This document shows, in pieces, positions 35,355-43,865 of a stretch of DNA of 64,000 nucleotides. The DNA is from CAZBRS01 sp964494475. GTDB taxonomy: Bacteria; Myxococcota_A; UBA9042; CAZBRS01. The translations under genes were made by a program, and so were the position numbers. Position 1 is the first letter of the stretch, and each line of letters begins with the position of its first letter. The DNA lies in contig CAZBRS010000026.1 in NCBI GenBank assembly GCA_964494475.1, forward strand, positions 13,760 to 77,759. Direction: 5' to 3'. The notes under the pieces are model-generated. The model did not search any database. It was not told where the DNA came from and was given only the letters and a program-made list of their open reading frames with translations.

Positions 35355-36731
35355 ATGCTGCTCCGGCTTCACGTCAAGGGATTCAAGAACCTCCGGGACG
35401 TCGACGTCCGCTTCGGTCCCCTGACCTGCTTCGTGGGCGCGAACGGCGTGGGCAAGTCGAACATCTTCGACGCCATAGGATTGCTTCAAGCGCTCGCCGA
35501 GACGGATATCCAGAGCGCGGCGCAGGCTGTTCGCAGCCCCATCTCGGGGACCTTCGGGCCTCGCGACCTGTTCTGGGCCGGAGATACGAGCCAGACGATG
35601 TCGTTCGTCGTCGACATGCTCGTTCCGCAGAGCGTCGTGGACGACTTCGGCCGCCTGGCGACGCCCGCGACGACGCTGCTACGTTACGAGATCGCGTTGC
35701 GATACGTTACGGCGCCGGCACCACGACTCGAGCTCGTGCACGAGGCGCTGGCGCCGCTCAAGTTCAGTGAAGCGAAGCGTGTCATCGGGTTCCCGTTCGG
35801 AGCCAGGTTCTCGAAGGCTGCCGTGAAGCCCACTCGGCGCGTCGGGCCCCTGGTATCGACGCGGCGGGAAGAACACGGTATCGAGGTCGTGCTGCACCAG
35901 GACGGCGGAAGCCGGGGTCAGCCGATCCCCGCCGGTCGATCGCAGAAGACGGTCGTGGGCGGCACCAACGCGGCCGAGTATCCCACGGTCCTGGCGGCCC
36001 GACGCGAGATGGCCTCCTGGAAGGCACTCCAGCTCGAGCCGTCGGCCATGCGCGCGCCAGATCCCCTCGGTGGTGCCAGCCACGTCGATGTCCACGGCGG
36101 CTGCATCGCGGCTACGCTTGCGCGGCTCGCCGCCGGCGACGACACCCCCGGAAGGACGGAGGCCGCCGCCGCCAATCGCCTGGCCGAGTTGGTTCCCGAG
36201 GTTCGCTCGGTGCGCATAGACCGCGACGAGTCCCGGCAACAGATGTCCGTGCTCTTGGGGCTCGATGGCTGCGAACAGGAGCTTGGGCCCCGGTCCATCT
36301 CGGACGGGACGCTGAGGTATCTGGCGTTGGTCACCATGGAGCTCGATCCCGAGTCGGGGGGCGTGCTCTGCATGGAAGAGCCCGAGAACGGCATGCACCC
36401 GGCTCGCGTTCCGGCCATCGTCGATCTCCTGCGCGATTTCATCGTCGACCCGAAGGAGGAGATCGGCCCCGACAACCCACTTCGCCAGGTGATCCTGAAC
36501 ACGCACTCGCCCGACGTCGTACGTCAGATGGACCCTCACGAGGTGCTCTTCGTCGACACGATTGACGATCCGGACGGTCGAAGCGCCATGGTCTCGGCGG
36601 TCGAAAACACGTGGCGCTCCGGCATGCGACGAGTGCCACTGCAGAAGATGATCGACTTCATGGGCGGCGCGCCGGTTCGCGACACCTACGTGCAAATGAA
36701 GCTGCCACTGGAGTTCGGGACGGCGCGATGA
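35355..36731 (+). CDS. AAA family ATPase (RecF/OLD-like) of a two-gene module
   Basis: It starts MLLRLHVKGFKNLRDVDVRF, then GANGVGKSN (Walker A, residues 28-36). A long middle insertion holds the arm. The ABC-type signature region is ISDGTLRYLALVTM, Walker B is GVLCMEEPENGMHP, and the His switch is LNTHSPDVV. This is the AAA_21/AAA_15 ABC-like class found in OLD nucleases, RloA, PARIS and other phage-defence ATPases. No nuclease domain is fused. The stop overlaps the next start (ATGA), so the pair is cotranslated. Codon choice is visibly less GC-biased than in the heme genes on the left, consistent with acquisition. A DNA-damage or housekeeping role cannot be excluded. Confidence 0.88.
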   Translation: MLLRLHVKGFKNLRDVDVRFGPLTCFVGANGVGKSNIFDAIGLLQALAETDIQSAAQAVRSPISGTFGPRDLFWAGDTSQTMSFVVDMLVPQSVVDDFGRLATPATTLLRYEIALRYVTAPAPRLELVHEALAPLKFSEAKRVIGFPFGARFSKAAVKPTRRVGPLVSTRREEHGIEVVLHQDGGSRGQPIPAGRSQKTVVGGTNAAEYPTVLAARREMASWKALQLEPSAMRAPDPLGGASHVDVHGGCIAATLARLAAGDDTPGRTEAAAANRLAELVPEVRSVRIDRDESRQQMSVLLGLDGCEQELGPRSISDGTLRYLALVTMELDPESGGVLCMEEPENGMHPARVPAIVDLLRDFIVDPKEEIGPDNPLRQVILNTHSPDVVRQMDPHEVLFVDTIDDPDGRSAMVSAVENTWRSGMRRVPLQKMIDFMGGAPVRDTYVQMKLPLEFGTAR

Positions 36732-37348
36732 CGAAGGTCCTGACGTATCTCCTCGTCGCCGACGGCACCAGCGACAGGGCCCTCCTGCCGATCGTGCGGT
36801 GGTCCTTGCGACGGTTGCTCCCCAACTCGGCGCTCTCCCTGGCTGCTTTCGTACCAAGGGCCTCGAAGCCCGTGGGCGAAGTGGTGGAGCAAGCCCGTGC
36901 GTCCTATCGCCCGGCCTTGATCTTCGTCCACCGCGATGCCGAGAAGCAGCCCCTCTCGTTGCGCCGACGCGAGATACCCTCGACGGATGGGGTCGTCGCG
37001 GTCATTCCGGTTCGCATGACGGAGGCCTGGCTTCTGATCGACGAAGCGGCGATTCGGAGGGCTGCCGGCAATCCCAATGGCACGATGCCGCTGACTCTTC
37101 CCGACGTACGCCAACTCGAGCACCTTCCCGCCCCGAAAGACGCGCTCCGCAGTCTCCTGATGCAGGCCTCCGGGCTCAAGGGACGACGCCTCGAGAGGTT
37201 CAATCGCGGAGAGGCTGCCCAGCGCGTGTCCGAGTACATCCGAGACTTCTCCGTCTTGAGGAATCTGTCTGCCTACAAGGCCTTTTCCGACGAGCTGCAG
37301 GCGGCCGTCGCTTCGCTGCCGGTGCCGGCGTCAGATCTCGATATTTGA
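36728..37348 (+). CDS. DUF4276/TOPRIM-like partner of the ATPase
   Basis: It starts by ATGA overlap with the ATPase gene and is 206 aa long. The N-terminal LLVADGTSDRALLPIV and the later ALIFVHRDAEKQ place acidic residues where TOPRIM-like folds bind metal, although the usual first Glu is replaced by Asp. The central PVRMTEAWLLIDEAAIRRAAGN and HLPAPKDALRSLL match the pattern of DUF4276 proteins (EAWLLAD... PK). Such proteins commonly sit beside RecF/OLD-like ATPases, and the pair may act as sensor ATPase plus effector. There is no membrane segment. The role in defence is inferred from family context only. Confidence 0.75.
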   Translation: MTKVLTYLLVADGTSDRALLPIVRWSLRRLLPNSALSLAAFVPRASKPVGEVVEQARASYRPALIFVHRDAEKQPLSLRRREIPSTDGVVAVIPVRMTEAWLLIDEAAIRRAAGNPNGTMPLTLPDVRQLEHLPAPKDALRSLLMQASGLKGRRLERFNRGEAAQRVSEYIRDFSVLRNLSAYKAFSDELQAAVASLPVPASDLDI

Positions 37349-37366
37349 GCAGTCGCGAGGTCCAAC

Positions 37367-38869
37367 ATGCGCTCCTACGCGACCCTGACCGTGCTCGCGT
37401 TCACCTTCGGCACCCTGGCGTTGGCCTGTTCGTCGTCGGGCGACCGCGCCGACGCGGCCGACCCGGGGCCGGCGACCGACGTCGCCGAGGCCGAGGTGCT
37501 GGCCGACGTGGGCCCCGAGCCCTGGCCCTGGCCCACGTGCGAGCGCCTGCGGGGCTCGTCCGAGCGCCTGGTCGACAAGACCGCCTACCTCGACGCGCTG
37601 GTGCCGGCGCAGCACCTGGGCGATCGCCTGCTCCGCACCGTGCGCGAGCAGCCCGGCGGCGGCCTGACCCTGGATCACCAGCCGAGCACGGGGCTGTGGA
37701 CGGGCATCTACCTGGCCAGCCAGAGCTTCCGCTACGCGGTCACGGGCGACCCCGAGGCCCAGGCCAATGCGGCCGTGGCCATCGCCGGGCTGCACGACCT
37801 GACGGCGGTCACGGGGGTGCCCGGCCTCTACGGCCGCGCCTACCAGCGCGCCGAGGGCGCCTACACCTACGACGCCGCGGGCGGGTCCTCGTGGGTCGCG
37901 TCGCCGGCGCCGGGGTACGAGGGCTGGTGGTACGACGACGACGTGTCCAAGGACACCATGGACGGCATCGTGTTCGGCTATGCCGTGGCCCTGGAGCACC
38001 TCGACGACCCGGACCTGCTCGGCGCGCTGCACGACGACGTGCTCGGCTTCGTGCGGCCCTTCGTGGCGCACGGGCTGCAGATCCTCGACGCCGACGGTCA
38101 GGTCACGCAGCACGGGCGACTCTACTACTCGACGGTCGACGACTTCCCGGGCTTCAACGCGCTGCTGTCGACCTCGTTCGTGAAGACGGCCGTCGCGCTC
38201 GGCGACGACCCCGACCTCGCGCACTTCTACGACGACTGCCTGCTGCGCCTGGGCGATCGCTCCGATTGCCCCGTGACCGACGTGCTCGACCTCGGCTCGT
38301 ACCTCGACGTGATCGAGGAGCGGCTGCACGCCTACCGGGGCGCGTGCCTGACCAGCTACGACAACCTCGACATGGTGTTCCACGCCATCTACCCGCTGCT
38401 CCGGCGCGAGACGCGGGCCCCGCTGGCCGCGCGCCTCCGGGCCGTGCTCGAGTTTGGCATCTGGCAGCCCGCCGACCCCGACCTGGCGCCGGCGGTGCAC
38501 CGCTCGACGCACGCGCTCTACATTGCGCTCTACGGCGGGCTGGCCGAGCCTGCGCCCACCGACCCCGTGTTCCGGGCCGCCCTCGACGACGCGGTCTGCT
38601 CGCTCTTCGAGCTGCCCCGCGACCGCCGCGACCGCGACGTGGCCGCCGGGCAGCAGCAGGCCGTGTGCGAGAACCGCATGGGCCGGCCGAACGCCGCCGA
38701 GGTCATCCCGCTGCTCGAGCGGCACTTCGACAACTACGTGTGGCGGCTCGACCCCTACGAGATCCCCGAGCCGCACGTGGCCGAGCCGGGCCTGGTCTAC
38801 TCGCCCGAGGACTACCTGCTGGCCTACTGGGCGGCGCGCTACCACGGCCTCATCCCCCCCGATCTGTAG
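37367..38869 (+). CDS. 500-aa hypothetical lipoprotein, predicted helical-toroid fold
   Basis: MRSYATLTVLAFTFGTLALAC is a lipoprotein signal (Cys21) followed by an Asp/Ala-rich linker. The rest is predominantly helical with aromatic-rich turns: DHQPSTGLWTGIYLASQSFRYA, YEGWWYDDDVSKDTMDGIVF, YYSTVDDFPGFNALLS and HRSTHALYIALYGG. Repeated helix pairs with W/Y/D clusters are seen in (alpha/alpha) barrel glycosidases and lyases, but no catalytic motif could be identified, so this is a structural guess. It restarts the high-GC host style after the ATPase module. Its stop lies 8 bp before the nitroreductase gene, so the two probably share a transcript. Confidence 0.75.
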   Translation: MRSYATLTVLAFTFGTLALACSSSGDRADAADPGPATDVAEAEVLADVGPEPWPWPTCERLRGSSERLVDKTAYLDALVPAQHLGDRLLRTVREQPGGGLTLDHQPSTGLWTGIYLASQSFRYAVTGDPEAQANAAVAIAGLHDLTAVTGVPGLYGRAYQRAEGAYTYDAAGGSSWVASPAPGYEGWWYDDDVSKDTMDGIVFGYAVALEHLDDPDLLGALHDDVLGFVRPFVAHGLQILDADGQVTQHGRLYYSTVDDFPGFNALLSTSFVKTAVALGDDPDLAHFYDDCLLRLGDRSDCPVTDVLDLGSYLDVIEERLHAYRGACLTSYDNLDMVFHAIYPLLRRETRAPLAARLRAVLEFGIWQPADPDLAPAVHRSTHALYIALYGGLAEPAPTDPVFRAALDDAVCSLFELPRDRRDRDVAAGQQQAVCENRMGRPNAAEVIPLLERHFDNYVWRLDPYEIPEPHVAEPGLVYSPEDYLLAYWAARYHGLIPPDL

Positions 38870-38877
38870 GAGTCCCC

Positions 38878-39711
38878 ATGCTCGAGGTCATCCGCCGCCG
38901 CGTGTCCGTGCGCTCGTACCTCGACCGTCCCCTCGACGCCGAGGCGCTCCGAGAGGTCGAGGCTGTGCTGGCGCGAGCCGGGCGGGGCGTGTTCGGGGGC
39001 ACGCCGCGCTTCCTGTTGGTCGAGCGCTCGGCGGCCCTGAAGGCCGAGAAGGTGCGCCTGGGCACCTATGGCTTCATCCAGGGAAACCCGTACTTCGTGG
39101 CCGGGGCCATCGCGAAGGGGCCGCGCGCCGAGGTCGACTACGGCTACGTGCTCGAGGGCCTGATCCTCGAGCTCACGCGGCTGGGCCTCGGGACATGCTG
39201 GCTGGGGGGCACGTTCTCGCGGGGCGAGTTCGCGAAGCTGCTGAAGCCGGGGGAGGGCGAGACCATCCCCGCCGTGTGCTCGCTGGGCCTGGCCACGCCG
39301 CGCAAGGGGCTGGTCGAGCGCGTGGTGCGTTGGGGCGCGAGCGCCGACGCCAGGCTGGCGCCCGACCGGCTGTTCTTCGACGCCGATGGGCGCACGCCGT
39401 TCCGGCCCGCCGCGACCGATCCGCGCGCCGACGTGCTCGAGGCCGTGCGGCGGGGGCCGTCGGCGTCGAACCGGCAGCCGTGGCGCGTGGTGGTGGCCCC
39501 GGGGGCGCTGCACCTCTTCCTCGAGCGCACGCCGGGCTACGGGCGGCTGGTGCCGGGCACCGACCTGCAGGCCCTCGACGCGGGCATCGCCCTGCGGCAC
39601 CTCGAGGTGGCGGCCGCCGAGCGCGGCGTGGCGGGGCGCTGGACGGTCGAGCGCCCGGTCGCCGCGGTGCCCCCGACGTTCGAGTTCGTGGCCAGTTGGG
39701 TCCAGCCGTAG
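38878..39711 (+). CDS. nitroreductase family protein
   Basis: It is a flavin (FMN)-dependent reductase family member of unknown substrate. The start MLEVIRRRVSVRSYLDRPLD is the classic family N-terminus, with AGGAG at 5-base spacing. YVLEGLILELTRLGLGTCWLGG supplies the second flavin-contact helix. A second half with RRGPSASNRQPWRVVVAPGALHLFLER and DAGIALRHLEVAAAERG looks like another nitroreductase-type half, as in the 270-280-aa monomer-spanning subgroup. The length is 277 aa. There is no signal peptide. It is adjacent to a lipoprotein gene and a cyclophilin gene. Confidence 0.88.
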   Translation: MLEVIRRRVSVRSYLDRPLDAEALREVEAVLARAGRGVFGGTPRFLLVERSAALKAEKVRLGTYGFIQGNPYFVAGAIAKGPRAEVDYGYVLEGLILELTRLGLGTCWLGGTFSRGEFAKLLKPGEGETIPAVCSLGLATPRKGLVERVVRWGASADARLAPDRLFFDADGRTPFRPAATDPRADVLEAVRRGPSASNRQPWRVVVAPGALHLFLERTPGYGRLVPGTDLQALDAGIALRHLEVAAAERGVAGRWTVERPVAAVPPTFEFVASWVQP

Positions 39712-39760
39712 ATTCCCGTTGTCACCCGCCCGCCGATTGGCGATCCTTCACGCAACCGAC

Positions 39761-39769
39761 GGAGGTGAT
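39761..39769 (+). promoter_or_regulatory. near-perfect ribosome binding site
   Basis: GGAGGTGAT is complementary to the 3' end of 16S rRNA over nine bases, just before the ATG at 39771. The site is unusually strong for this window and predicts high expression of the cyclophilin. Confidence 0.75.
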
Positions 39770-39770
39770 C

Positions 39771-40340
39771 ATGACGACGACGACGCGCGTGCTTGCGGTC
39801 CTGGTGGCGTTCCTGTTCGTCGGGTCGGCGTGGGCCGAGCCCAAGGTGCCCGCGGCGAAGCCCGTGCAGGCGACCATCGAGACCAACCTGGGCACCATCG
39901 AGCTCGAGCTCTGGCCCGACAAGGCGCCCAAGTCGGTGGCGAACTTCGTCGCGCTCGCGAAGAAGGGCTTCTACGACGGCACGCTCTTCCACCGCGTGGT
40001 GCCGGGCTTCGTGATCCAGGGCGGCGACCCGCTGACCAAGGACGTGGCGCAGAAGGCGCGCTGGGGCAGCGGCGGACCGGGCACCGAGTTCGCCGACGAG
40101 CCGGTGCAGGGCGAGTACGTGCGGGGTGCGCTGGCCATGGCCAACTCGGGGCCGAACACCAACGGCAGCCAGTTCTTCATCTGCACCGCCGACCTCAGCT
40201 CGCGCCTGCCGAAGAAGTACAACCTGTTCGGCAAGGTCACGAAGGGCCTCGACGTGGTCGACAAGATCGTGGCCAGCCCCCGCGACGCGCGCGACTGCCC
40301 CAAGGCCGACGTGGTCATGAAGAAGGTCACGGTCAAGTGA
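39771..40340 (+). CDS. exported cyclophilin-type peptidyl-prolyl isomerase
   Basis: The enzyme catalyses proline cis-trans isomerisation during folding of exported proteins. A Sec signal (VLVAFLFVGSAWA) is cleaved before EPKVPAA. The cyclophilin core contains TNLGTIELELWPDKAPKSVA, the catalytic FHRVVPGFVIQGGDP, GALAMANSGPNTNGSQFFI and YNLFGKVTKGLDVVDKI. It is 189 aa, matching PpiA-like periplasmic forms. A lipidation Cys is absent, so the product should be periplasmic and soluble. It has its own strong ribosome site; the hydrolase gene follows after 5 bp. Confidence 0.93.
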   Translation: MTTTTRVLAVLVAFLFVGSAWAEPKVPAAKPVQATIETNLGTIELELWPDKAPKSVANFVALAKKGFYDGTLFHRVVPGFVIQGGDPLTKDVAQKARWGSGGPGTEFADEPVQGEYVRGALAMANSGPNTNGSQFFICTADLSSRLPKKYNLFGKVTKGLDVVDKIVASPRDARDCPKADVVMKKVTVK

Positions 40341-40345
40341 CCCCC

Positions 40346-41212
40346 ATGGAGATGATTGGCGCTGCGCACGAGCTCGCGGTTCACGGCACGACGCTGGCCT
40401 GGGGCGAGCTCGGAGACGGGCCCCCGCTGGTCCTGCTCCACGGGCTCATGGATTCGCACCGCACCTGGCGGCGCGCGGCACCGCATCTGGCCAGCCACTT
40501 CCGCCTGCTCCTGCCCGACCTCCCCGGCTGCGGAGGCTCGGGGCGCCCCGACGCGTCCTATTCGCTCGGTTGGCACGCCGAGGTGCTGGCGGAATGGATG
40601 GCGGCGATCGGCGTCGAGCGGGCGCACATCTGCGGCCACTCCTACGGCGCCGGCATCGCGCAGTGGATGCTGCTCGAGCAGCGCGCGCGGGTCGATCGGC
40701 TGGCGCTGGTCTCGGCCGGGGGCCTGGGGAGGCGGGTCGCGCTGGGCATGCGCCTGGCGAGCTTCCCGGTGCTCGGGTCGCGGCTCACGCCCCCGGCCCT
40801 GCGCTATCTGCTGCCGACCGTGCTGCGCCTGACGTCGACCACCTTCGGGCACATGGAGCCCGAGGAGGCCGACGCCTTCGTGCAGTGGCTGCGCGTGCCG
40901 GGCACCGACGTGGCCTTCCAGCGCTCCCTCGAGGGGGTCATCAACTTCTTCGGCCAGTACGTGCAGACCATGGACCGCGTCGACGAGGTGGCCGACCTGC
41001 CCCCCATCGCGGTCTTCTGGGGCACCAAGGATCCGATCCTGCCCTTCGCGCAAGGCAGGGAGATCCTGAAGCGCTCCGAAGGCGTCACGCTCACCCGCTA
41101 CGAGGGCTGCGGGCACTACCCGCACCTCGACCACCCCCAGCGCTTCAGCCGCGATCTGGTGGCGTTCCTCACCGACCCCGATCGCCCGCGGGCGCGCTTG
41201 CGGGGGGCCTGA
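40346..41212 (+). CDS. alpha/beta-fold hydrolase
   Basis: It is a serine hydrolase of unknown substrate. The oxyanion motif LVLLHGLMDSHRTW is at ~28-41. The nucleophile Ser99 is in CGHSYGAG, the acid Asp229 in FWGTKDPILP and His257 in GCGHYPHLDHP, so the triad is complete. A helical cap lies at ~130-200 (MRLASFPVLGSRLTPPALRY). The length is 288 aa. The start could also be the second ATG at 40352. It lies 5 bp after the cyclophilin gene and 13 bp before serine dehydratase, so it is probably part of one transcript. Confidence 0.9.
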   Translation: MEMIGAAHELAVHGTTLAWGELGDGPPLVLLHGLMDSHRTWRRAAPHLASHFRLLLPDLPGCGGSGRPDASYSLGWHAEVLAEWMAAIGVERAHICGHSYGAGIAQWMLLEQRARVDRLALVSAGGLGRRVALGMRLASFPVLGSRLTPPALRYLLPTVLRLTSTTFGHMEPEEADAFVQWLRVPGTDVAFQRSLEGVINFFGQYVQTMDRVDEVADLPPIAVFWGTKDPILPFAQGREILKRSEGVTLTRYEGCGHYPHLDHPQRFSRDLVAFLTDPDRPRARLRGA

Positions 41213-41225
41213 ACCGGAGCAGCCC

Positions 41226-42419
41226 ATGGAATCGATCCGCGAGCTCTACCGCATCGGGCGCGGGCCTTCGAGCAGCCACACCATGGGGCCCGCGCGGGCC
41301 TCGGCGCTCTTCGCCGCCCGCCACCCCGAGGCCGCGCGCTACCGCGTGCACCTCTACGGCAGCCTGGCTGCCACCGGCAGGGGGCACCTGACCGATCGCG
41401 CCATCGTCGAGGCCCTCGCGCCCGTCGTGACCGAGCTCGCGTGGCACCCCGAGACCTTCCTGCCCCAGCACCCGAACGGCCTGACGTACGAAGCCCTGGA
41501 CGAGTTCGGCGGCGTGCGCGCGTCGTGGACGGTCTTCAGCACGGGGGGTGGCGCCATCTCGGAGCACCCGGGCGTCGAGGAGCCGGCGTCGGTCTACGAT
41601 CTGCGGACCATGCGCGACATCCTGGCCTGGGCCGAGCGGAGCGGGCGCAACCTGTGGGAGTACGCCGAGGACCGCGAGGGCCCGGCCCTGTGGCCGCACC
41701 TGGCCGAGGTGTGGCGGGTCATGCAGCAGGCCATCCAGCGGGGCATCGACAACGAGGGGGCGTTGCCGGGAGGGCTTCACCTGGCGCGCAAGGCCGCCTC
41801 GTACCACGCCAAGTCGAGGGGCTACGAGGGCTCGATCCGTCGGCGCGGGCTGGTCTTCACCTACGCCCTGGCCGTGTCCGAGGAGAACGCCGCGGGCGGC
41901 GTGGTCGTCACCGCCCCCACGTGCGGATCGTGCGGCGTGGTGCCCGCCGTGCTGCACCTGCTGGCGACCGAGCACCAGGCCTCCGAGGCCAAGATCCTGC
42001 GTGCGCTGGCCACGGCCGGGCTGGTGGGCAACCTCGTGAAGCACAACGCCTCGATCAGCGGCGCCGACGTGGGCTGTCAGGGCGAGGTGGGTACGGCCTG
42101 CGCCATGGCCGCCGCCGCCGCGACGCAGCTCTTCGGGGGCACGCCCTCCGAGGTGGAGTACGCCGCCGAGATGGGCCTCGAGCACCACCTGGGCCTGACG
42201 TGCGACCCGGTCATGGGCCTGGTGCAGCTGCCCTGCATCGAGCGCAACGCCTTCGCCGCCGCCCGCGCCCTCGACGCCGCCACCTTCGCCATCATCTCCG
42301 ACGGGCGCCACCGCGTCTCGTTCGACGCCGTGGTCGAGGCCATGAAGCGCACGGGCCACGACCTGCCGCGCATCTACAAGGAGACGTCGGAGGGGGGCCT
42401 CGCCGCGATCGTGGAGTGA
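41226..42419 (+). CDS. sdaA: L-serine ammonia-lyase (iron-sulfur serine dehydratase)
   Basis: The enzyme deaminates L-serine to pyruvate and ammonia using an oxygen-labile [4Fe-4S] cluster. The N-terminus SIRELYRIGRGPSSSHTMGP is the family signature. Cluster-region cysteines occur in APTCGSCGVVPAVL, GADVGCQGEVGTACAMA and LTCDPVMGLVQLPCIERNAF. It is a single-chain form of 397 aa containing both the beta-like and alpha-like parts. A symbol from the E. coli sdaA/sdaB set is used for the family, without claiming orthology. It follows the hydrolase gene closely. Confidence 0.9.
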   Translation: MESIRELYRIGRGPSSSHTMGPARASALFAARHPEAARYRVHLYGSLAATGRGHLTDRAIVEALAPVVTELAWHPETFLPQHPNGLTYEALDEFGGVRASWTVFSTGGGAISEHPGVEEPASVYDLRTMRDILAWAERSGRNLWEYAEDREGPALWPHLAEVWRVMQQAIQRGIDNEGALPGGLHLARKAASYHAKSRGYEGSIRRRGLVFTYALAVSEENAAGGVVVTAPTCGSCGVVPAVLHLLATEHQASEAKILRALATAGLVGNLVKHNASISGADVGCQGEVGTACAMAAAAATQLFGGTPSEVEYAAEMGLEHHLGLTCDPVMGLVQLPCIERNAFAAARALDAATFAIISDGRHRVSFDAVVEAMKRTGHDLPRIYKETSEGGLAAIVE

Positions 42420-42458
42420 CGGGCTGGCCGACGCGGGGCGACCTCCGGGCGCGTCGAC

Positions 42459-42487
42459 TTGACCCGGGGTGTGCCTTCCGGCTCAAT
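42459..42487 (+). promoter_or_regulatory. possible promoter of hemL
   Basis: TTGACC, 17 bases, then CTCAAT, a weak -10 match, ending 36 bp before the hemL ATG. Confidence 0.3.
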
Positions 42488-42522
42488 CGCGTCCGAATCG
42501 CTGCCGTCGTCGAGGAGGGAGC

Positions 42523-43800
42523 ATGGGTCGCAACGAGGAGCTGTTCGAGCGCGCGAAGCGGGTCATCCCCGGCGGGGTCAACTCGCCCGTGCGGGCCTTC
42601 GGGGCCGTGGGCGGCGCGCCGCGCTTTTTCGTGAAGGGGCAGGGCGCCCTAGTCACCGACGCCGAGGGGCGCGACTACCTCGACCTGGTCGGCTCGTGGG
42701 GACCGCTCATCCTCGGCCACGCCCACCCCGAGGTGCTGGCGGCGGCGCGCGAGGCCATGGAGCGCGGCACCACGTTCGGCGCGCCCACCGAGGCCGAGAT
42801 CCTGCTGGCCGAGGCCGTGCGACGACACCTGCCGTCGGTCGAGCGCCTGCGCCTGGTCTCGTCGGGCACCGAGGCCACCATGAGCGCCCTGCGCCTGGCG
42901 CGCGGCTTCACGGGTCGCGCCAAGGTCGTGAAGTTCGCGGGCTGCTACCACGGGCACGCCGACCCGTTCCTGGTGAAGGCCGGCTCGGGCGTGGCCACCT
43001 TCGGCATCCCGGGCACGCCGGGCGTGACCGAGGGCACCGTGGCCGACACGTTGCTGGCCGAGTACAACGACCTGGGCTCGGTCGAGGCGCTCTTCGCCGG
43101 CGTGGGCGACCGCATCGCCGCCGTGATCGTCGAGCCCGTGGCCGGCAACATGGGCGTGGTGCCACCCGCGCCGGGCTTCCTCGAGGGGCTGCGCGCGCTC
43201 TGCACCCGGTACGGCGCGCTCCTGATCTTCGACGAGGTCATCACGGGCTTCCGGCTGGGGCTCGGCGGCGCCCAGGGGCGCTACGGCGTGACCCCCGACC
43301 TCACCACGCTCGGCAAGATCCTGGGCGGCGGCTTCCCGCTGGGCGCCTTCGGCGGCCGCGCCGACGTCATGACGAAGCTGGCCCCCGAGGGCCCCGTGTA
43401 CCAGGCCGGCACGCTGTCGGGGAACCCGGTGGCCACGGCGGCCGGGTTGAAGACGCTCGAGCTCCTCGAGCGCCCCGGCACGTTCGAGCGCCTCGAGGTG
43501 CTGGCGGCGAGCCTCGAAGCGGGCCTGGGCCGGGCCGCCACCTCTGCGGGGGTGCCCCACCGCCTGAACCGCGTGGGCTCGATGACGACGCTCTTCTTCG
43601 TCGACCACGACGTCACGGGCTGGCCGAGCGCCGCCCCCTGCGACACGAAGCGCTACGGCCGCTTCTTCCACGGCCTGCTCGATCGCGGCGTCTACCTGCC
43701 GCCGGCCCAGTTCGAGGCCTTCTTCGTGAACACGCCCCTGACCGACGCCGACGTGGAGCGCGTGGTCGCCGCGGCGGCCGAGGTGTTCCCCTCGCTCTGA
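42523..43800 (+). CDS. hemL: glutamate-1-semialdehyde 2,1-aminomutase
   Basis: HemL isomerises glutamate-1-semialdehyde to 5-aminolevulinate, the step between HemA and HemB. The ATG has GAGGAGGGA just upstream. Signatures are IPGGVNSPVRAFGAVGG, VSSGTEATMSALRLAR, FAGCYHGHADPFLVKAGSG, IFDEVITGFRLGLGGAQ, and the PLP-binding Lys265 in TTLGKILGGGFPLGAFGG. It is 425 aa, typical of the family. It completes the C5 pathway with the heme cluster 7 kb upstream but is transcribed separately. Confidence 0.97.
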   Translation: MGRNEELFERAKRVIPGGVNSPVRAFGAVGGAPRFFVKGQGALVTDAEGRDYLDLVGSWGPLILGHAHPEVLAAAREAMERGTTFGAPTEAEILLAEAVRRHLPSVERLRLVSSGTEATMSALRLARGFTGRAKVVKFAGCYHGHADPFLVKAGSGVATFGIPGTPGVTEGTVADTLLAEYNDLGSVEALFAGVGDRIAAVIVEPVAGNMGVVPPAPGFLEGLRALCTRYGALLIFDEVITGFRLGLGGAQGRYGVTPDLTTLGKILGGGFPLGAFGGRADVMTKLAPEGPVYQAGTLSGNPVATAAGLKTLELLERPGTFERLEVLAASLEAGLGRAATSAGVPHRLNRVGSMTTLFFVDHDVTGWPSAAPCDTKRYGRFFHGLLDRGVYLPPAQFEAFFVNTPLTDADVERVVAAAAEVFPSL

Positions 43801-43807
43801 CGTCCGG

Positions 43808-43836
43808 TTGACCCGCGCGGCGTTCTCGCCTATAGC
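43808..43836 (+). promoter_or_regulatory. sigma70-like promoter of deoC
   Basis: TTGACC, 17 bases, then TATAGC, ending 29 bp before the ATG at 43866. Confidence 0.6.
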
Positions 43837-43865
43837 ATGGGCACGAAACTGCCGCGGAGTCGCCC

